Below the pieces are notes generated by a model. The model saw only the letters and a list, made by a program, of their open reading frames with translations. It was not told the DNA's origin and did no database searches. The position numbers and the translations under genes are program-made. Below, one piece after another: positions 22,654 through 31,323 of a stretch of 31,379 nt of DNA (positions within the stretch are counted from its first letter, which is position 1; the number at the start of each line of letters is the position of its first letter). This DNA comes from M55B129 sp964506505 (GTDB taxonomy: Bacteria > Bacillota > Dethiobacteria > DTU022), in contig CAZDKY010000039.1 in NCBI GenBank assembly GCA_964506505.1, forward strand, positions 1 through 31,379, read 5' to 3'.

Positions 22654-22665
22654 ATGGCAAAATGA
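22654..22665 (+). CDS. Candidate three-codon ORF overlapping the zinc-finger gene start
   Basis: ATG-GCA-AAA-TGA lies directly behind GGAGGAGGT (22642-22650), and its stop overlaps the next ATG (ATGA). Ribosomes may start here and restart, or the ribosome binding site may serve ATG 22662 directly at a long spacing. It may be chance. Confidence 0.2.
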   Translation: MAK

Positions 22666-23039
22666 CAGTTAGGTGTGCACAATGTAATGCTAAACTGGCC
22701 AATAACGAGGTATATCATCATCGCGGCAAGGTCTTTTGTGAAGAATGTTATATGATGGTATTACAGCGTCCGAAAACATGTGATGTTCTGGCGACGGTGT
22801 TTGCCAAAAACCATCGTGAAAAAGCAGGCCAGACTGGCACGGAAGGGTTGCTTGATATTCAGAAGAACATCTACAATTACATAAAAGAAAAAGGCAAAAC
22901 GACCCGTGAAGAAATTATAGAAGCATTAAATATTCCCGAATGGGAACTGGAAAAGCACATTGCCATTTTGAGACACTGTGAGCTGGTTAAAGGTAGAAAA
23001 GAAGGGAATCAGGTATTTCTGGTGCTTTTTGATGCTTGA
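22662..23039 (+). CDS. LIM-like zinc finger plus winged-helix protein
   Basis: 125 residues. An N-terminal four-cysteine finger (C5, C8, C26, C29, with H19 and H20 between) resembles half a LIM domain or a zinc ribbon. After a linker, residues 62-123 look like a winged helix: NIYNYIKEKGKTTREEIIEALN, a recognition-helix region ELEKHIAILRHCELV, and a wing GRKEGNQVFLVL. It is therefore a likely DNA-binding regulator. No known family name comes to mind. It follows iscU by 70 bases on the same strand. Its last 31 bases overlap the end of the opposite MFS gene. Confidence 0.75.
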   Translation: MTVRCAQCNAKLANNEVYHHRGKVFCEECYMMVLQRPKTCDVLATVFAKNHREKAGQTGTEGLLDIQKNIYNYIKEKGKTTREEIIEALNIPEWELEKHIAILRHCELVKGRKEGNQVFLVLFDA

Positions 23040-24250
23040 GACTGGGGCCGCCTTTGCTCGCTACCTGCGGCGGCTCTTTTTAAGGGGAAGACAGCGAGAA
23101 CAGTGAAGATTCCCGCAACCAGAAAAGCTGTTCCCAGTCCCGGACCCTGTGCGGCAAAACCAAAAATTAAAGCACTCAGGGCGAACATAATATCGATTGT
23201 ATTTTCCTGGATACTGATTGTTGTCGCCCGCAGAGCTGGTTTGCTTATGTCAAGAAGCCAGGCAGTTAAAGTGAGTGAGCTGCCCTGGATTGCGCTCCCG
23301 AACATTATAGCCAGGATAATGAAGATAGCGGGAATAAAAGGCAGCAGGTAGAAACCGATAGCGGCAAGGCCTAGAACTATCAGCAGGGGCCAGATTACTT
23401 TTTGTCTGCCAAGGAGATCGGAAACAATCCCTGCGGTCAGAGAGGCAGCTATGCCGGCTAAACCAACTATGATGAAGAAATAAGCTGCTTCCATGTCTGG
23501 AGCGGCTGTTTTTATGTAAACGGCGGCAAAAGAAAGTACTGCGCTGTAAATAAAAGAAATCAGGACAATTCCCCCAACAACGGGATATATGTTTTTCTGG
23601 GTGAAGGCCTTTTTAATTTGCGACAGTGAACCGGCAACTTTTTCAACAGCTGGCCTGATGGAGGGAACCTTCACGGCCGCCAGCAGAATAAGGGAAATTG
23701 TACTGGTTATAATGCTGATGATGAACCATGTTTCATAACTGTATCTTTCTGTTACCAGGAGGGCTCCCGAAGGCCCGGTGAGCAGAGCCAGGTTGTAAAA
23801 AATCCGTGTTAAACCCAGGTAGGTTCCTGTTTTGCCTGGAGGAGCCATTTCAGCAAGCAAAGTGGAGATACCCGGTAGAAATACCGCCAGGCCCAGGGAC
23901 TGGTAAATGCGAACCGGTAAGAGGACGTTATAAACTGGATAAGCCAGCAGCAGCGCCGGGGCGGTGGCAAATGTAAATACCCCAACTAACATCAGCGGTT
24001 TAGACCCCTGTCTGTCCATCACCGGGCCGAGAAAAAACCGAAACAGAACCGCGCAGAGGCTGAATACAGTGTTCTGCAGTCCGGCCTGAAAAGGGCTGCT
24101 CCCGATAGCCAGGCTGTATGAGGGGAAAATGGTCATTGAAGAAAAAAGATTGATCATGAAGAAAAAAACCGCAAAAAAGAAGAGAAGCCAGTTAGCCCTT
24201 TTATTTTGCAGTTGAGCAACGCAATTTTCTACCGGTGACACTGTATGCAT
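23009..24250 (-). CDS. MFS transporter
   Basis: 413 residues, twelve predicted membrane helices. The loop 2-3 motif reads GPVMDRQGSKPLMLVG (about 74-89) and its second-half copy GIVSDLLGRQKVI is near 273-285. It resembles drug-efflux-type MFS proteins; substrate unknown. A hydrophilic C-terminal tail (RAAAGSEQRRPQSQASKST) is encoded by DNA that also forms the terminator of the facing zinc-finger gene. A good promoter lies about 70 bases upstream of the start. It is divergent from dapB. Confidence 0.88.
   Translation of the reverse strand: MHTVSPVENCVAQLQNKRANWLLFFFAVFFFMINLFSSMTIFPSYSLAIGSSPFQAGLQNTVFSLCAVLFRFFLGPVMDRQGSKPLMLVGVFTFATAPALLLAYPVYNVLLPVRIYQSLGLAVFLPGISTLLAEMAPPGKTGTYLGLTRIFYNLALLTGPSGALLVTERYSYETWFIISIITSTISLILLAAVKVPSIRPAVEKVAGSLSQIKKAFTQKNIYPVVGGIVLISFIYSAVLSFAAVYIKTAAPDMEAAYFFIIVGLAGIAASLTAGIVSDLLGRQKVIWPLLIVLGLAAIGFYLLPFIPAIFIILAIMFGSAIQGSSLTLTAWLLDISKPALRATTISIQENTIDIMFALSALIFGFAAQGPGLGTAFLVAGIFTVLAVFPLKRAAAGSEQRRPQSQASKSTRNT
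23044..23081 (+). terminator. Intrinsic terminator of the zinc-finger gene, inside the MFS gene
   Basis: GGGGCCGCC (23044-23052) pairs with GGCGGCTCT (23069-23077), including G-U pairs, across a 16-base loop, and a T run ends at 23081. It lies just after the zinc-finger stop and within the 3' end of the opposite MFS coding sequence. Confidence 0.7.
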
Positions 24251-24316
24251 AATTGGTCAGCCTCTGTTTATTTGATAAGGCAATGCTCTTGGCAGCTGGT
24301 TCCTTTTACTTAGGCA

Positions 24317-24346
24317 ATTATATCGGGCGGGTGACGGATCAGTCAA
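24317..24346 (-). promoter_or_regulatory. Sigma-A promoter of the MFS gene at 23009-24250
   Basis: On the - strand: TTGACT (complement of 24341-24346), 18 bases, TATAAT (complement of 24317-24322), about 65 bases before the start codon. Confidence 0.75.
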
Positions 24347-24372
24347 CTTTGCTGACGCTGTGTGTGCCGGAG

Positions 24373-24386
24373 ATATATGCATATAT
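24373..24386. promoter_or_regulatory. Palindrome in the MFS-dapB divergent region
   Basis: A perfect 14-base palindrome (seven-base arms around the GC centre) overlaps a TATAAT (24384-24389) facing dapB. The 301-base gap otherwise holds the MFS promoter and no ORF; I see no lysine riboswitch or T-box. Confidence 0.35.
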
Positions 24387-24551
24387 AATTTTTCTGCCCA
24401 CAGGACAACAATTTTAAAGGATCGCTTGAAGTAATAACGAAATTAAAAACAATTTTTATCATGCAGTAAGGATCTATTGTCTGCAGAAAGAAGTTAGATC
24501 AATACTTGAATATTTCGGGCAATGATTATCAAATAAGAGGAGTGGGGAACA

Positions 24552-25316
24552 ATGCGTATTGGCATAGCAGGCTTTGGTAAAATGGGAACACTGGTCAGGC
24601 AGACAGCCCTGACCAGGGGGCATCAGATCCCGGCAGTCATTGATCCGCGGAGTAATGCCCCGGAGGTAACAGGGGTAGAATTAACTTCCAAATCACTTCC
24701 ACTTGATGTTATAATAGACTTTACATCACCGCAGACAGTACTTAATAACATCGAACGCTATGGAGAATTAAAAGTGTCGGCGGTGATCGGTACGACAGGG
24801 TGGTATGAAAAAATGAATCAGGTGGCCCGCATTGTCGAAAAAAGCGGCATCGGCTTAATCTGGTCCGGCAATTTCTCTCTCGGGGTCAATATCTTTTTCC
24901 GGCTTATCGAAAAAACAGTGGCTATCATGAACGGCTTCCCCGATTATGATGTCCTCATAAAGGAACTCCATCATAATCGAAAAGCGGACAACCCTTCGGG
25001 GACAGCCAAAATGATCGGTGAAATCTTGATCGCCGGCCTGGATCGAAAAAAGGCCCTGGTTACCGGATTGCCTTCCCGCAGCCTTGAGCAGCATGAAATG
25101 AATTTGTCTTCAGGCAGAGGGGGATTCTTCCCCGGCCAACACAGTGTTATTTTTGACAGCGAAGTCGATACCATTACCCTTGAGCATACGGCGCGATCCC
25201 GTCTTGGATTTGCGGAAGGGGCGATAATGGCTGTCGAGTGGATAAAGGGCCGGCAGGGCCTTTATAATATCAACGATCTAATGGATTCAATAATCGGGAG
25301 TGAGAAACGTGGATAA
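24552..25316 (+). CDS. dapB: 4-hydroxy-tetrahydrodipicolinate reductase DapB
   Basis: 254 residues. DapB reduces the DapA product with NAD(P)H in lysine and diaminopimelate synthesis. The nucleotide-binding loop is GFGKMG (7-12), followed by DFTSP (56-60), GTTGW (80-84), and the catalytic and substrate-binding ELHHNRKADNPSGTA (138-152, with H140 and K144). The family norm is GxxGRMG and DAPSGTA; Lys and Asn substitutions here are mild. GAGGAG precedes the ATG. It comes before dapA although it acts after it; the two genes overlap by 8 bases. Confidence 0.95.
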   Translation: MRIGIAGFGKMGTLVRQTALTRGHQIPAVIDPRSNAPEVTGVELTSKSLPLDVIIDFTSPQTVLNNIERYGELKVSAVIGTTGWYEKMNQVARIVEKSGIGLIWSGNFSLGVNIFFRLIEKTVAIMNGFPDYDVLIKELHHNRKADNPSGTAKMIGEILIAGLDRKKALVTGLPSRSLEQHEMNLSSGRGGFFPGQHSVIFDSEVDTITLEHTARSRLGFAEGAIMAVEWIKGRQGLYNINDLMDSIIGSEKRG

Positions 25317-26208
25317 TGTTTTTAAAGGTGTTTTTACAGCCCTGGTTACCCCTTTTACTTCAACCGGAGCGGTTGATATCAGCGCATTCAAAAGGCTGGT
25401 TGAACATCAAATTGCCGAAGGCATTGATGGGCTGGTCCCCTGCGGAACAACCGGTGAGAGTTCAACTCTTTCTCATGATGAACATGATCGGGTTATAGCT
25501 CTCACTGTCGAATACTCCGCCGGACGGGTGCCGGTAATAGCAGGAACCGGCAGTAATGCAACCACTGAGGCGATTCAACTTTCCCAGCACGCCGAGCAGT
25601 CCGGAGTTGATGCTGTCCTGCTGGTCAACCCGTATTATGTGAAACCGACTCAAAAAGGTTTGTACCTCCACTTCAAGGCGATAGCCGAATCTGTGTCAAT
25701 TCCCTGTATCCTTTACAACATCAAGAGCCGGACAGGTGTAAACCTGGAAAACAAAACCCTGCACCGGTTGATGAGTGAGCACGATAACATTGTTGGAGTG
25801 AAGGAAGCTTCGGGAAATTTGAACCAGATAAAAAACCTGATCGGTTTGCGGCATGACGAATTTACCGTTCTCTGTGGTGATGATAATATGACTGTCGATT
25901 TGATTGAAGCCGGAGGCAACGGGGTGGTCTCAGTGGCAGCCAACCTCATTCCTCGCCAGATGGGGAAAATGGTGCGCAGTGCCCTGAAAGGTGACTTTGA
26001 AAAGGCAAGGGCTTTAGAAAAACAGCTGATGCTCTTTTTCCAGGCCTGTTTTGCTGAAACCAATCCCATTCCGATTAAAACGGCCATGGCCATGAAAGGC
26101 TGGTGCAAGGAAGAGTTTCGCCTGCCCATCTGCCGCCTGGAAAAAGAAGAACACTATGATCAAATCAGGGAATCGATGGTCGGTCTGGATATACCGGAGG
26201 TTTTTTAA
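25309..26208 (+). CDS. dapA: 4-hydroxy-tetrahydrodipicolinate synthase DapA
   Basis: 299 residues from GTG 25309, chosen because GGGAG ends 8 bases upstream; GTG 25300 overlaps that site. DapA condenses pyruvate with aspartate semialdehyde. The Schiff-base lysine is K165 (VGVKEASGN). Y136, Y109/Y110, GTTGES (46-51) and R141 match the active site. The usual VPGRTG is IKSRTG here. It overlaps dapB by 8 bases and is 3 bases from dapL, so it sits in a tight operon. Confidence 0.96.
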   Translation: MDNVFKGVFTALVTPFTSTGAVDISAFKRLVEHQIAEGIDGLVPCGTTGESSTLSHDEHDRVIALTVEYSAGRVPVIAGTGSNATTEAIQLSQHAEQSGVDAVLLVNPYYVKPTQKGLYLHFKAIAESVSIPCILYNIKSRTGVNLENKTLHRLMSEHDNIVGVKEASGNLNQIKNLIGLRHDEFTVLCGDDNMTVDLIEAGGNGVVSVAANLIPRQMGKMVRSALKGDFEKARALEKQLMLFFQACFAETNPIPIKTAMAMKGWCKEEFRLPICRLEKEEHYDQIRESMVGLDIPEVF

Positions 26209-26211
26209 ACT

Positions 26212-27441
26212 ATGGCCCGGATTAACGGCAGCTATCGTAAACTTTCCGCCGGATATTTGTTTCCTGAGATCGGCAGGCGGGTAAAGGAATTTAAGAAGGC
26301 AAATCCTTCCATCAAGATCCTTCTACTCGGGATTGGCAATACTACCGAGCCACTTACACCTGCGGTCATGGACGGCCTGCGGGAGGGAGTGGAAAGGCTT
26401 TCGGCCGTGGAGACCTATACCGGTTATGGTGACGAGCAGGGTGAAAAAGAGCTACGGGAAAGCCTGGTAAGTTATTATTCTTCCCTGGGCATAGATCTGG
26501 AAGCCGATGAGTTCTTCATCAGCGATGGGGCAAAACCCGATGCAGGCAATATCCAATCCATCTTTGATGCTGACAGCACAGTTGCTTTTCAGGATCCTGC
26601 TTACCCCGTTTATGTGGATTCAAATGTGATCGCCGGACGTTCCGGGCCTTATGATCCCCGGCGGGGCAACTATGCAGAATTTATTTACATGCCATGCAGC
26701 GAAATGAACGGTTTTATTCCAGAGCCGCCGGAAGAAACGGTCGATCTTATTTACCTTTGCAGTCCCAATAATCCGACCGGGGCAGTAGCCGGCTACCATC
26801 AGCTGCAGAAATTTGTTGAATATGCCCTGGAGCAAAAAGCAGTCCTGATCTTTGATTCTGCCTATGCTGAATTTATCAGTGATCCCGCATTGCCACGTTC
26901 AATCTTTGAAATAGAAGGAGCAAAGAAATGCGCCGTGGAAATCGGCAGTTTTTCGAAGTTTGCCGGATTTACAGGCGTCCGTCTCGGCTGGACTGTTCTA
27001 CCAAAGACCTTGAAAATTGCAGACAGTGGACCTGGGGAAGTCCATCAATGCTGGTTGCGTCGGCAAACGACTCTTTTTAACGGTGCTTCCAACATTGTTC
27101 AACGAGGGGGAATAGCTGTCCTCTCCAAGCAGGGCCTGCATGAATGCCGAAAATTGATTGACTTTTACATGGGAAATGCCCGCATCATCAAGAAAGGTCT
27201 GCTGGAATGTGGTTTGACGGTCTATGGAGGGGAAAATGCTCCGTACCTGTGGGTGAAAGCCCCGGCAAAACTTACTTCCTGGGAATTTTTTGATAAATTG
27301 CTGCAGGAAGCGCATGTGGTCGGAACACCGGGATCGGGATTCGGCCCTTCAGGAGAAGGGTTTCTCCGCCTGAGCGCTTTCGGACACCGTTCAAATATTA
27401 TAGAAGCTGTGCAAAGTATTCAGGCTAAGCTGTTATTGTAG
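26212..27441 (+). CDS. dapL: LL-diaminopimelate aminotransferase DapL
   Basis: 409 residues, the family length. This PLP enzyme converts tetrahydrodipicolinate directly to LL-diaminopimelate, bypassing the succinylase and acetylase routes. Signatures are IGNTTEPLTP (41-50), SDGAKPDAGN (104-113), SPNNPTG (184-190), and the PLP lysine K249 in SFSKFAGFTG. It follows dapA by 3 bases. No dapF is in the window; the epimerase and early steps (lysC, asd) must lie elsewhere. Confidence 0.96.
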   Translation: MARINGSYRKLSAGYLFPEIGRRVKEFKKANPSIKILLLGIGNTTEPLTPAVMDGLREGVERLSAVETYTGYGDEQGEKELRESLVSYYSSLGIDLEADEFFISDGAKPDAGNIQSIFDADSTVAFQDPAYPVYVDSNVIAGRSGPYDPRRGNYAEFIYMPCSEMNGFIPEPPEETVDLIYLCSPNNPTGAVAGYHQLQKFVEYALEQKAVLIFDSAYAEFISDPALPRSIFEIEGAKKCAVEIGSFSKFAGFTGVRLGWTVLPKTLKIADSGPGEVHQCWLRRQTTLFNGASNIVQRGGIAVLSKQGLHECRKLIDFYMGNARIIKKGLLECGLTVYGGENAPYLWVKAPAKLTSWEFFDKLLQEAHVVGTPGSGFGPSGEGFLRLSAFGHRSNIIEAVQSIQAKLLL

Positions 27442-27564
27442 ACCTTGTCGCTGACTGTTTGTCGCGTTAAAATACAGTAAAACATGGCCGGGATGGCTGT
27501 TAACCTGTTTATCCGGGTAAAGCCGGAGCGGGAACAGCATTAATCAAATATGGGGTGAATAAAT

Positions 27565-28827
27565 ATGAACGGAAAACAGATTCCCCTTTCAAAAGAGGAT
27601 CTCGAAAAAATAGCCAGAGAATACCCGACGCCTTTTCATCTTTACAATGAAAAGGCGATTCGAGAAAATGCCCGGGCTTTTTACAAGGCTTTTTCATGGG
27701 AAGAGGGATTTAAAAATTATTTTGCTGTTAAAGCCTGCCCCAATCCCACGATTCTACAAATCCTTAAAGAAGAGGGAATGGGTGTGGATTGCAGCTCCCA
27801 GACTGAACTGGTTTTGGCCGAAAAAGTCGGTTTCAGGGGGGGGGAAATAATGTTCACTTCCAATGATACCCCCGATGAGGAATTCGAGACAGCAGCCCGC
27901 CAGGGTGCAGTTATCAATCTGGATGATATCCGCCATATTGAGGCTCTGGAGCGCAGCGCCGGCATACCGGAACTGCTCTCTTTTCGTTATAATCCCGGTG
28001 ACAGCCGCAGCGGGAATGTGCTTATTGGATTGCCGCAGGAAGCAAAATACGGTATAACACGGGATCAGATTGTTGAAGCTTTCCGGATTGCGAAAAATAA
28101 GGGAGCCAAAAGATTCGCCCTGCATACCATGGTTGCTTCCAACGAGCTGGATGAGAATTATTTTGTCGAGACAGCACGCATGCTTTTCGAACTGGCAGTA
28201 AAAATCAAGAATGAGATAGGAGTCAATATTGAGACTGTAAATATGGGTGGAGGGCTGGGCATCCCCTATCGACCGAAGGAAAGGGCAATCAACACGGATG
28301 CGCTGGCCGATAAAATTCATTCCTTATACGAAAAAATTATTATCCCTGCGTCACTGGCTCCGGTCAAGGTGGTTTTTGAATGCGGCAGGTTGATAACCGG
28401 ACCTTACGGTTACCTGGTAAGCAGAGTGCTGCATGTTACCAGCAAATACAAGGAATATGTCGGGCTCGATGCTTCGATGGCCAATCTTATGCGTCCAGGC
28501 ATTTACGGAGCCTACCATCACATCACTGTTCCCGGCAAGGAAAATGAGCCCCATGACTGTATTTATGACGTTACGGGTTCTTTATGTGAAAATGCCGATA
28601 AATTTGCCATTGATCGTAATTTGCCGCAGATCGAGCCGGGTGACCTGGTTGTTATTCATGATACCGGTGCGCATGGTTACTCGATGGGGTATAATTATAA
28701 TGGTAAATTGCGTTCAGCTGAGCTGCTGCTCCGGGAAAATGGAGACGTGCAACTGATTCGACGGGCTGAAACCATTGATGATTATTTTGCTACGATGCGT
28801 TTCCCCGGAGCGCCGGTAGGGGTCTGA
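27565..28827 (+). CDS. lysA: Diaminopimelate decarboxylase LysA
   Basis: 420 residues. It decarboxylates meso-diaminopimelate to lysine. The PLP lysine is K56 in YFAVKACPNPTIL, and the glycine-rich phosphate loop is MGGGLGIPY. CENADKF replaces the more usual CES-x-D segment, and GAHGYSMGYNYN replaces GAYGxxM, so it belongs to a divergent branch; another PLP amino-acid decarboxylase activity is less likely given the operon. GGGTG lies upstream of ATG 27565. The 123-base gap after dapL has no clear terminator. Confidence 0.92.
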   Translation: MNGKQIPLSKEDLEKIAREYPTPFHLYNEKAIRENARAFYKAFSWEEGFKNYFAVKACPNPTILQILKEEGMGVDCSSQTELVLAEKVGFRGGEIMFTSNDTPDEEFETAARQGAVINLDDIRHIEALERSAGIPELLSFRYNPGDSRSGNVLIGLPQEAKYGITRDQIVEAFRIAKNKGAKRFALHTMVASNELDENYFVETARMLFELAVKIKNEIGVNIETVNMGGGLGIPYRPKERAINTDALADKIHSLYEKIIIPASLAPVKVVFECGRLITGPYGYLVSRVLHVTSKYKEYVGLDASMANLMRPGIYGAYHHITVPGKENEPHDCIYDVTGSLCENADKFAIDRNLPQIEPGDLVVIHDTGAHGYSMGYNYNGKLRSAELLLRENGDVQLIRRAETIDDYFATMRFPGAPVGV

Positions 28828-28881
28828 AATAATTAACAGCGGGGCTTTGCAATTTTTAATTAAGAAAGGAATGGTGTGATA

Positions 28882-29649
28882 ATGATCCGCAGTGAGATCA
28901 GGGCGTACATCAATATTGGAGCACTGGTTCTTGTGCTCCTGTTTAATTTCCTTTCCAATGCGATTCCTTTTAACAATCTGACACAGGGGGATCTCAGCGA
29001 ATTGTACCCTGTATTGCTGACCCCTGCCGCTTATGTTTTTTCCATCTGGGGCTTGATTTATCTGGCCCTGATTGCCTTTGTTGTTTACCAGGCCTTGCCT
29101 GCTTTCCGAGAAAATTCCTCGGTCAAAGCCGTTGGTATTCTATTCGCAGTTAGTTCTCTGTTCAATATCCTCTGGCTCTTTTTCTGGCATTACCAGTTGA
29201 TAGGATGGTCCATGATCATTATGCTTCTTTTACTGGCGACCCTGATTTTTATTTACTGGCGTATTGGTTCTGTAAATGTTGAACAGAGCGTTTACGATCG
29301 GTTCCTGGTCAAACTGCCTTATAGCCTTTACCTTGGGTGGATAACGGCGGCGACTCTTGTCAATTTTAATGTTCTCCTTTATGATATTGGCTGGCTCGGT
29401 TTGGGGACGGGAGCAGTATTCTTTACCATTTTGATGATTATTATTGCGGCGTTCATTGCTCTGGCAGTTTTTTATTTGCGCCGTGATTACATTTATTCGG
29501 CAGTTTTCGTCTGGGCCCTGGTTGGTATAGGAGTGCGGCATGGTACAGAAATCCTTGCCCTGACCATAGTAGCCTGGCTGGCGGCGGCTGCCATTCTTTT
29601 CTTCCTCGGCTGGATTGCCGCCAGGGGAAGCCTGTTGGCACGCAGATAA
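28882..29649 (+). CDS. TspO/MBR-related membrane protein
   Basis: 255 residues, about seven to eight membrane helices. The segment LLTPAAYVFSIWGLIYLAL is typical of the TspO/MBR family (tryptophan-rich sensory protein), and NILWLFFWHY and LPYSLYLGW fit its later helices. TspO is about 160 residues; this protein has extra C-terminal helices, as in other long bacterial homologues. TspO binds porphyrins, but the role here is unknown. Start is either ATG 28882 or GTG 28876, the latter 5 bases from AGGA. It is 54 bases downstream of lysA and followed by a terminator. Confidence 0.8.
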   Translation: MIRSEIRAYINIGALVLVLLFNFLSNAIPFNNLTQGDLSELYPVLLTPAAYVFSIWGLIYLALIAFVVYQALPAFRENSSVKAVGILFAVSSLFNILWLFFWHYQLIGWSMIIMLLLLATLIFIYWRIGSVNVEQSVYDRFLVKLPYSLYLGWITAATLVNFNVLLYDIGWLGLGTGAVFFTILMIIIAAFIALAVFYLRRDYIYSAVFVWALVGIGVRHGTEILALTIVAWLAAAAILFFLGWIAARGSLLARR

Positions 29650-29722
29650 AGTAATAACATCACTCTTGATTTTTAATCTGAGGACACAGGCGATCCGTGC
29701 TGAATATTATTAATCACAACCG

Positions 29723-29770
29723 GGAGGCAGGAAGTCCCATTTTAAACCAATCCCGCCTTCTTTATTTTTA
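29723..29770 (+). terminator. Probable terminator after the TspO-related gene
   Basis: GGAGGCAGGA (29723-29732) pairs with TCCCGCCTTC (29751-29760) with one mismatch and one G-U pair across an 18-base loop, followed by a T-rich run (29761-29770). It closes the lysine cluster transcript. Confidence 0.6.
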
Positions 29771-29888
29771 AGGTAAAAGGTAAACAGGGGATTAAGATGA
29801 TTTGAGATGCTCTGTTCGTGGCCTCAAGATACCTTCCTTACATGATTGGTAAATAAAGTGTTGACATAAAAGAAGTGGAGTGTAATGC

Positions 29889-31208
29889 ATGGTGAAATCA
29901 AAAGATCGCGACGAAAACAGTAATTTATTCAGCCTGGTCCTGGGTCGGGTGTTTATCCTTAATGCCCTGTTTTTCTTTTTCCAGGCTTTGACCAAGAACC
30001 TTTTTCCGCCAATGCTGCTGCCCCTGCGAGAAGCTTTTTCCATAGACAATACTCAGGTGGGCCTTTTGGTTACCCTGGTTTATTTTGGTTATGCTCTGGC
30101 CCGGTTTCCTTCAGGTGTGTTTTCCGACCTCTACGGGTGTACAAAAACAGCCCTGGCAGGCGGTATTTTGATGGCTTTTTCTTTTGTGGCGATAGCCCTG
30201 TCGCCCAGTTACCCGATAATGGCCTTGATGACTTTTATCCTCGGATTGAGCAGCGGCATTTACGTTACGGCTGGTTATACCCTTGCTGTGATTATTGGAT
30301 CGCGGAAAAGGGCGGCTACGGCAACAGCAGCTTTTGAAACCTTTGGCATATTAGCCGGTCTTATATCTCCCCTGCTGGTTACTTTTTTTGTTCTCTATTT
30401 CAACTGGTCGCTGCTTTTTATTGTCTCCGGTTTGTTTCTCGGGTTGGTTACCTTCCTTTTTTATCGCGTGCGCAGCAGGGCTGACCGGTTTGAAGTTGAG
30501 TATGCTGCCGGCAATGGAATTCCCTCGTCTGCCGGCAATATTAACAAAGAAAAAGAATCGAAGAGTAAAAAAGAGAAATTATACAGCCAGCTAAAAGCTT
30601 CATCGGCTGTATTTATCGATCCCCGCATCAGGAAATTTATTATTTGGAGCACCCTGGTCGGTGGTCTCGGTGCCCTTTCCTGGACCGGCATCAATTCTTT
30701 TATTCCCACTTTCTTGGTCGAAAACAGGGATTATACTTATGAAACCGCCAACCAGATGTTTATCATAGTCTCATTAGCCGGGCTGCTGGCGAAAGTGGCA
30801 ACCGGCTGGCTGGCTGATCGCTTCGGGAATAACCCGGTACTCTTTACAAATCTGTCAATCAGTGTAGTTCTTTTCATTGCTTTGAGCTTTGTTGCTAACC
30901 ACTGGCTGCTTCTTGTAATTCTGGCCTTGCTTGGAGCAGCCTGTCTCAACACGAATACCCTGATCAATTCTTATGTCCTGCGCTCCATGCCGCCGCGTTA
31001 CCAGGGGGCCGGTTTTGGATTCTTCAGCACTGCCTATACGGTTATTTACAGCATGGGGCCATATCTAACCGGTTTTTTATCCGATTTTTTCGGTTTAAGT
31101 ATGGCTATTCGTCTGAGTTCTTTCGGGGCGGTGGCCGCCGCAGTTCTTATCCTCGCCGCCGACCGTTTTATTCCCCGCAAGCTTGTAGAAACTTTGTCAG
31201 AACGCTGA
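29889..31208 (+). CDS. MFS transporter
   Basis: 439 residues, twelve predicted membrane helices. NLFPPMLLPLREAFSIDNTQ opens helix 1-2, and GVFSDLYG (about 78-85) and WLADRFGNNPV (about 313-323) are the two half-copies of the MFS loop motif. A charged cytoplasmic loop of about 45 residues (200-245, rich in Lys, Glu and Ser) joins the halves. Substrate unknown; it resembles anion or monocarboxylate-type MFS members. GGAG lies 8 bases before the ATG. The neighbouring genes give no clue to a substrate. Confidence 0.88.
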   Translation: MVKSKDRDENSNLFSLVLGRVFILNALFFFFQALTKNLFPPMLLPLREAFSIDNTQVGLLVTLVYFGYALARFPSGVFSDLYGCTKTALAGGILMAFSFVAIALSPSYPIMALMTFILGLSSGIYVTAGYTLAVIIGSRKRAATATAAFETFGILAGLISPLLVTFFVLYFNWSLLFIVSGLFLGLVTFLFYRVRSRADRFEVEYAAGNGIPSSAGNINKEKESKSKKEKLYSQLKASSAVFIDPRIRKFIIWSTLVGGLGALSWTGINSFIPTFLVENRDYTYETANQMFIIVSLAGLLAKVATGWLADRFGNNPVLFTNLSISVVLFIALSFVANHWLLLVILALLGAACLNTNTLINSYVLRSMPPRYQGAGFGFFSTAYTVIYSMGPYLTGFLSDFFGLSMAIRLSSFGAVAAAVLILAADRFIPRKLVETLSER

Positions 31209-31277
31209 TTATACCGGCGATTACTCTTGTTGACAATGTTATTTATGATTTGCTCTGCCCCTGTGAAGCGGTGGGCA

Positions 31278-31323
31278 CCAGCAGGCTGACGATCATAGGG
31301 GGATCGTCTGTTCAATCTGCTGG
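31278..31323 (+). repeat. Nested inverted repeat near the window end
   Basis: CCAGCAG (31278-31284) pairs with CTGCTGG (31317-31323), and inside it GACGATC (31288-31294) pairs with GATCGTC (31302-31308). Both arms are perfect and no T run follows. It could be the end of the MFS transcript or the start of a structured leader cut off by the window edge. Nothing codes between 31209 and 31379. Confidence 0.5.

Noticed and set aside
24251..24551. Lysine riboswitch or T-box upstream of dapB
   Set aside because: No conserved lysine-element or T-box sequence and no terminator or antiterminator pair was found.
29861..29866. TTGACA just before the last MFS gene as a -35 box
   Set aside because: A -10 at normal spacing would fall on the start codon, and the gene has a good ribosome binding site, so this is probably chance.
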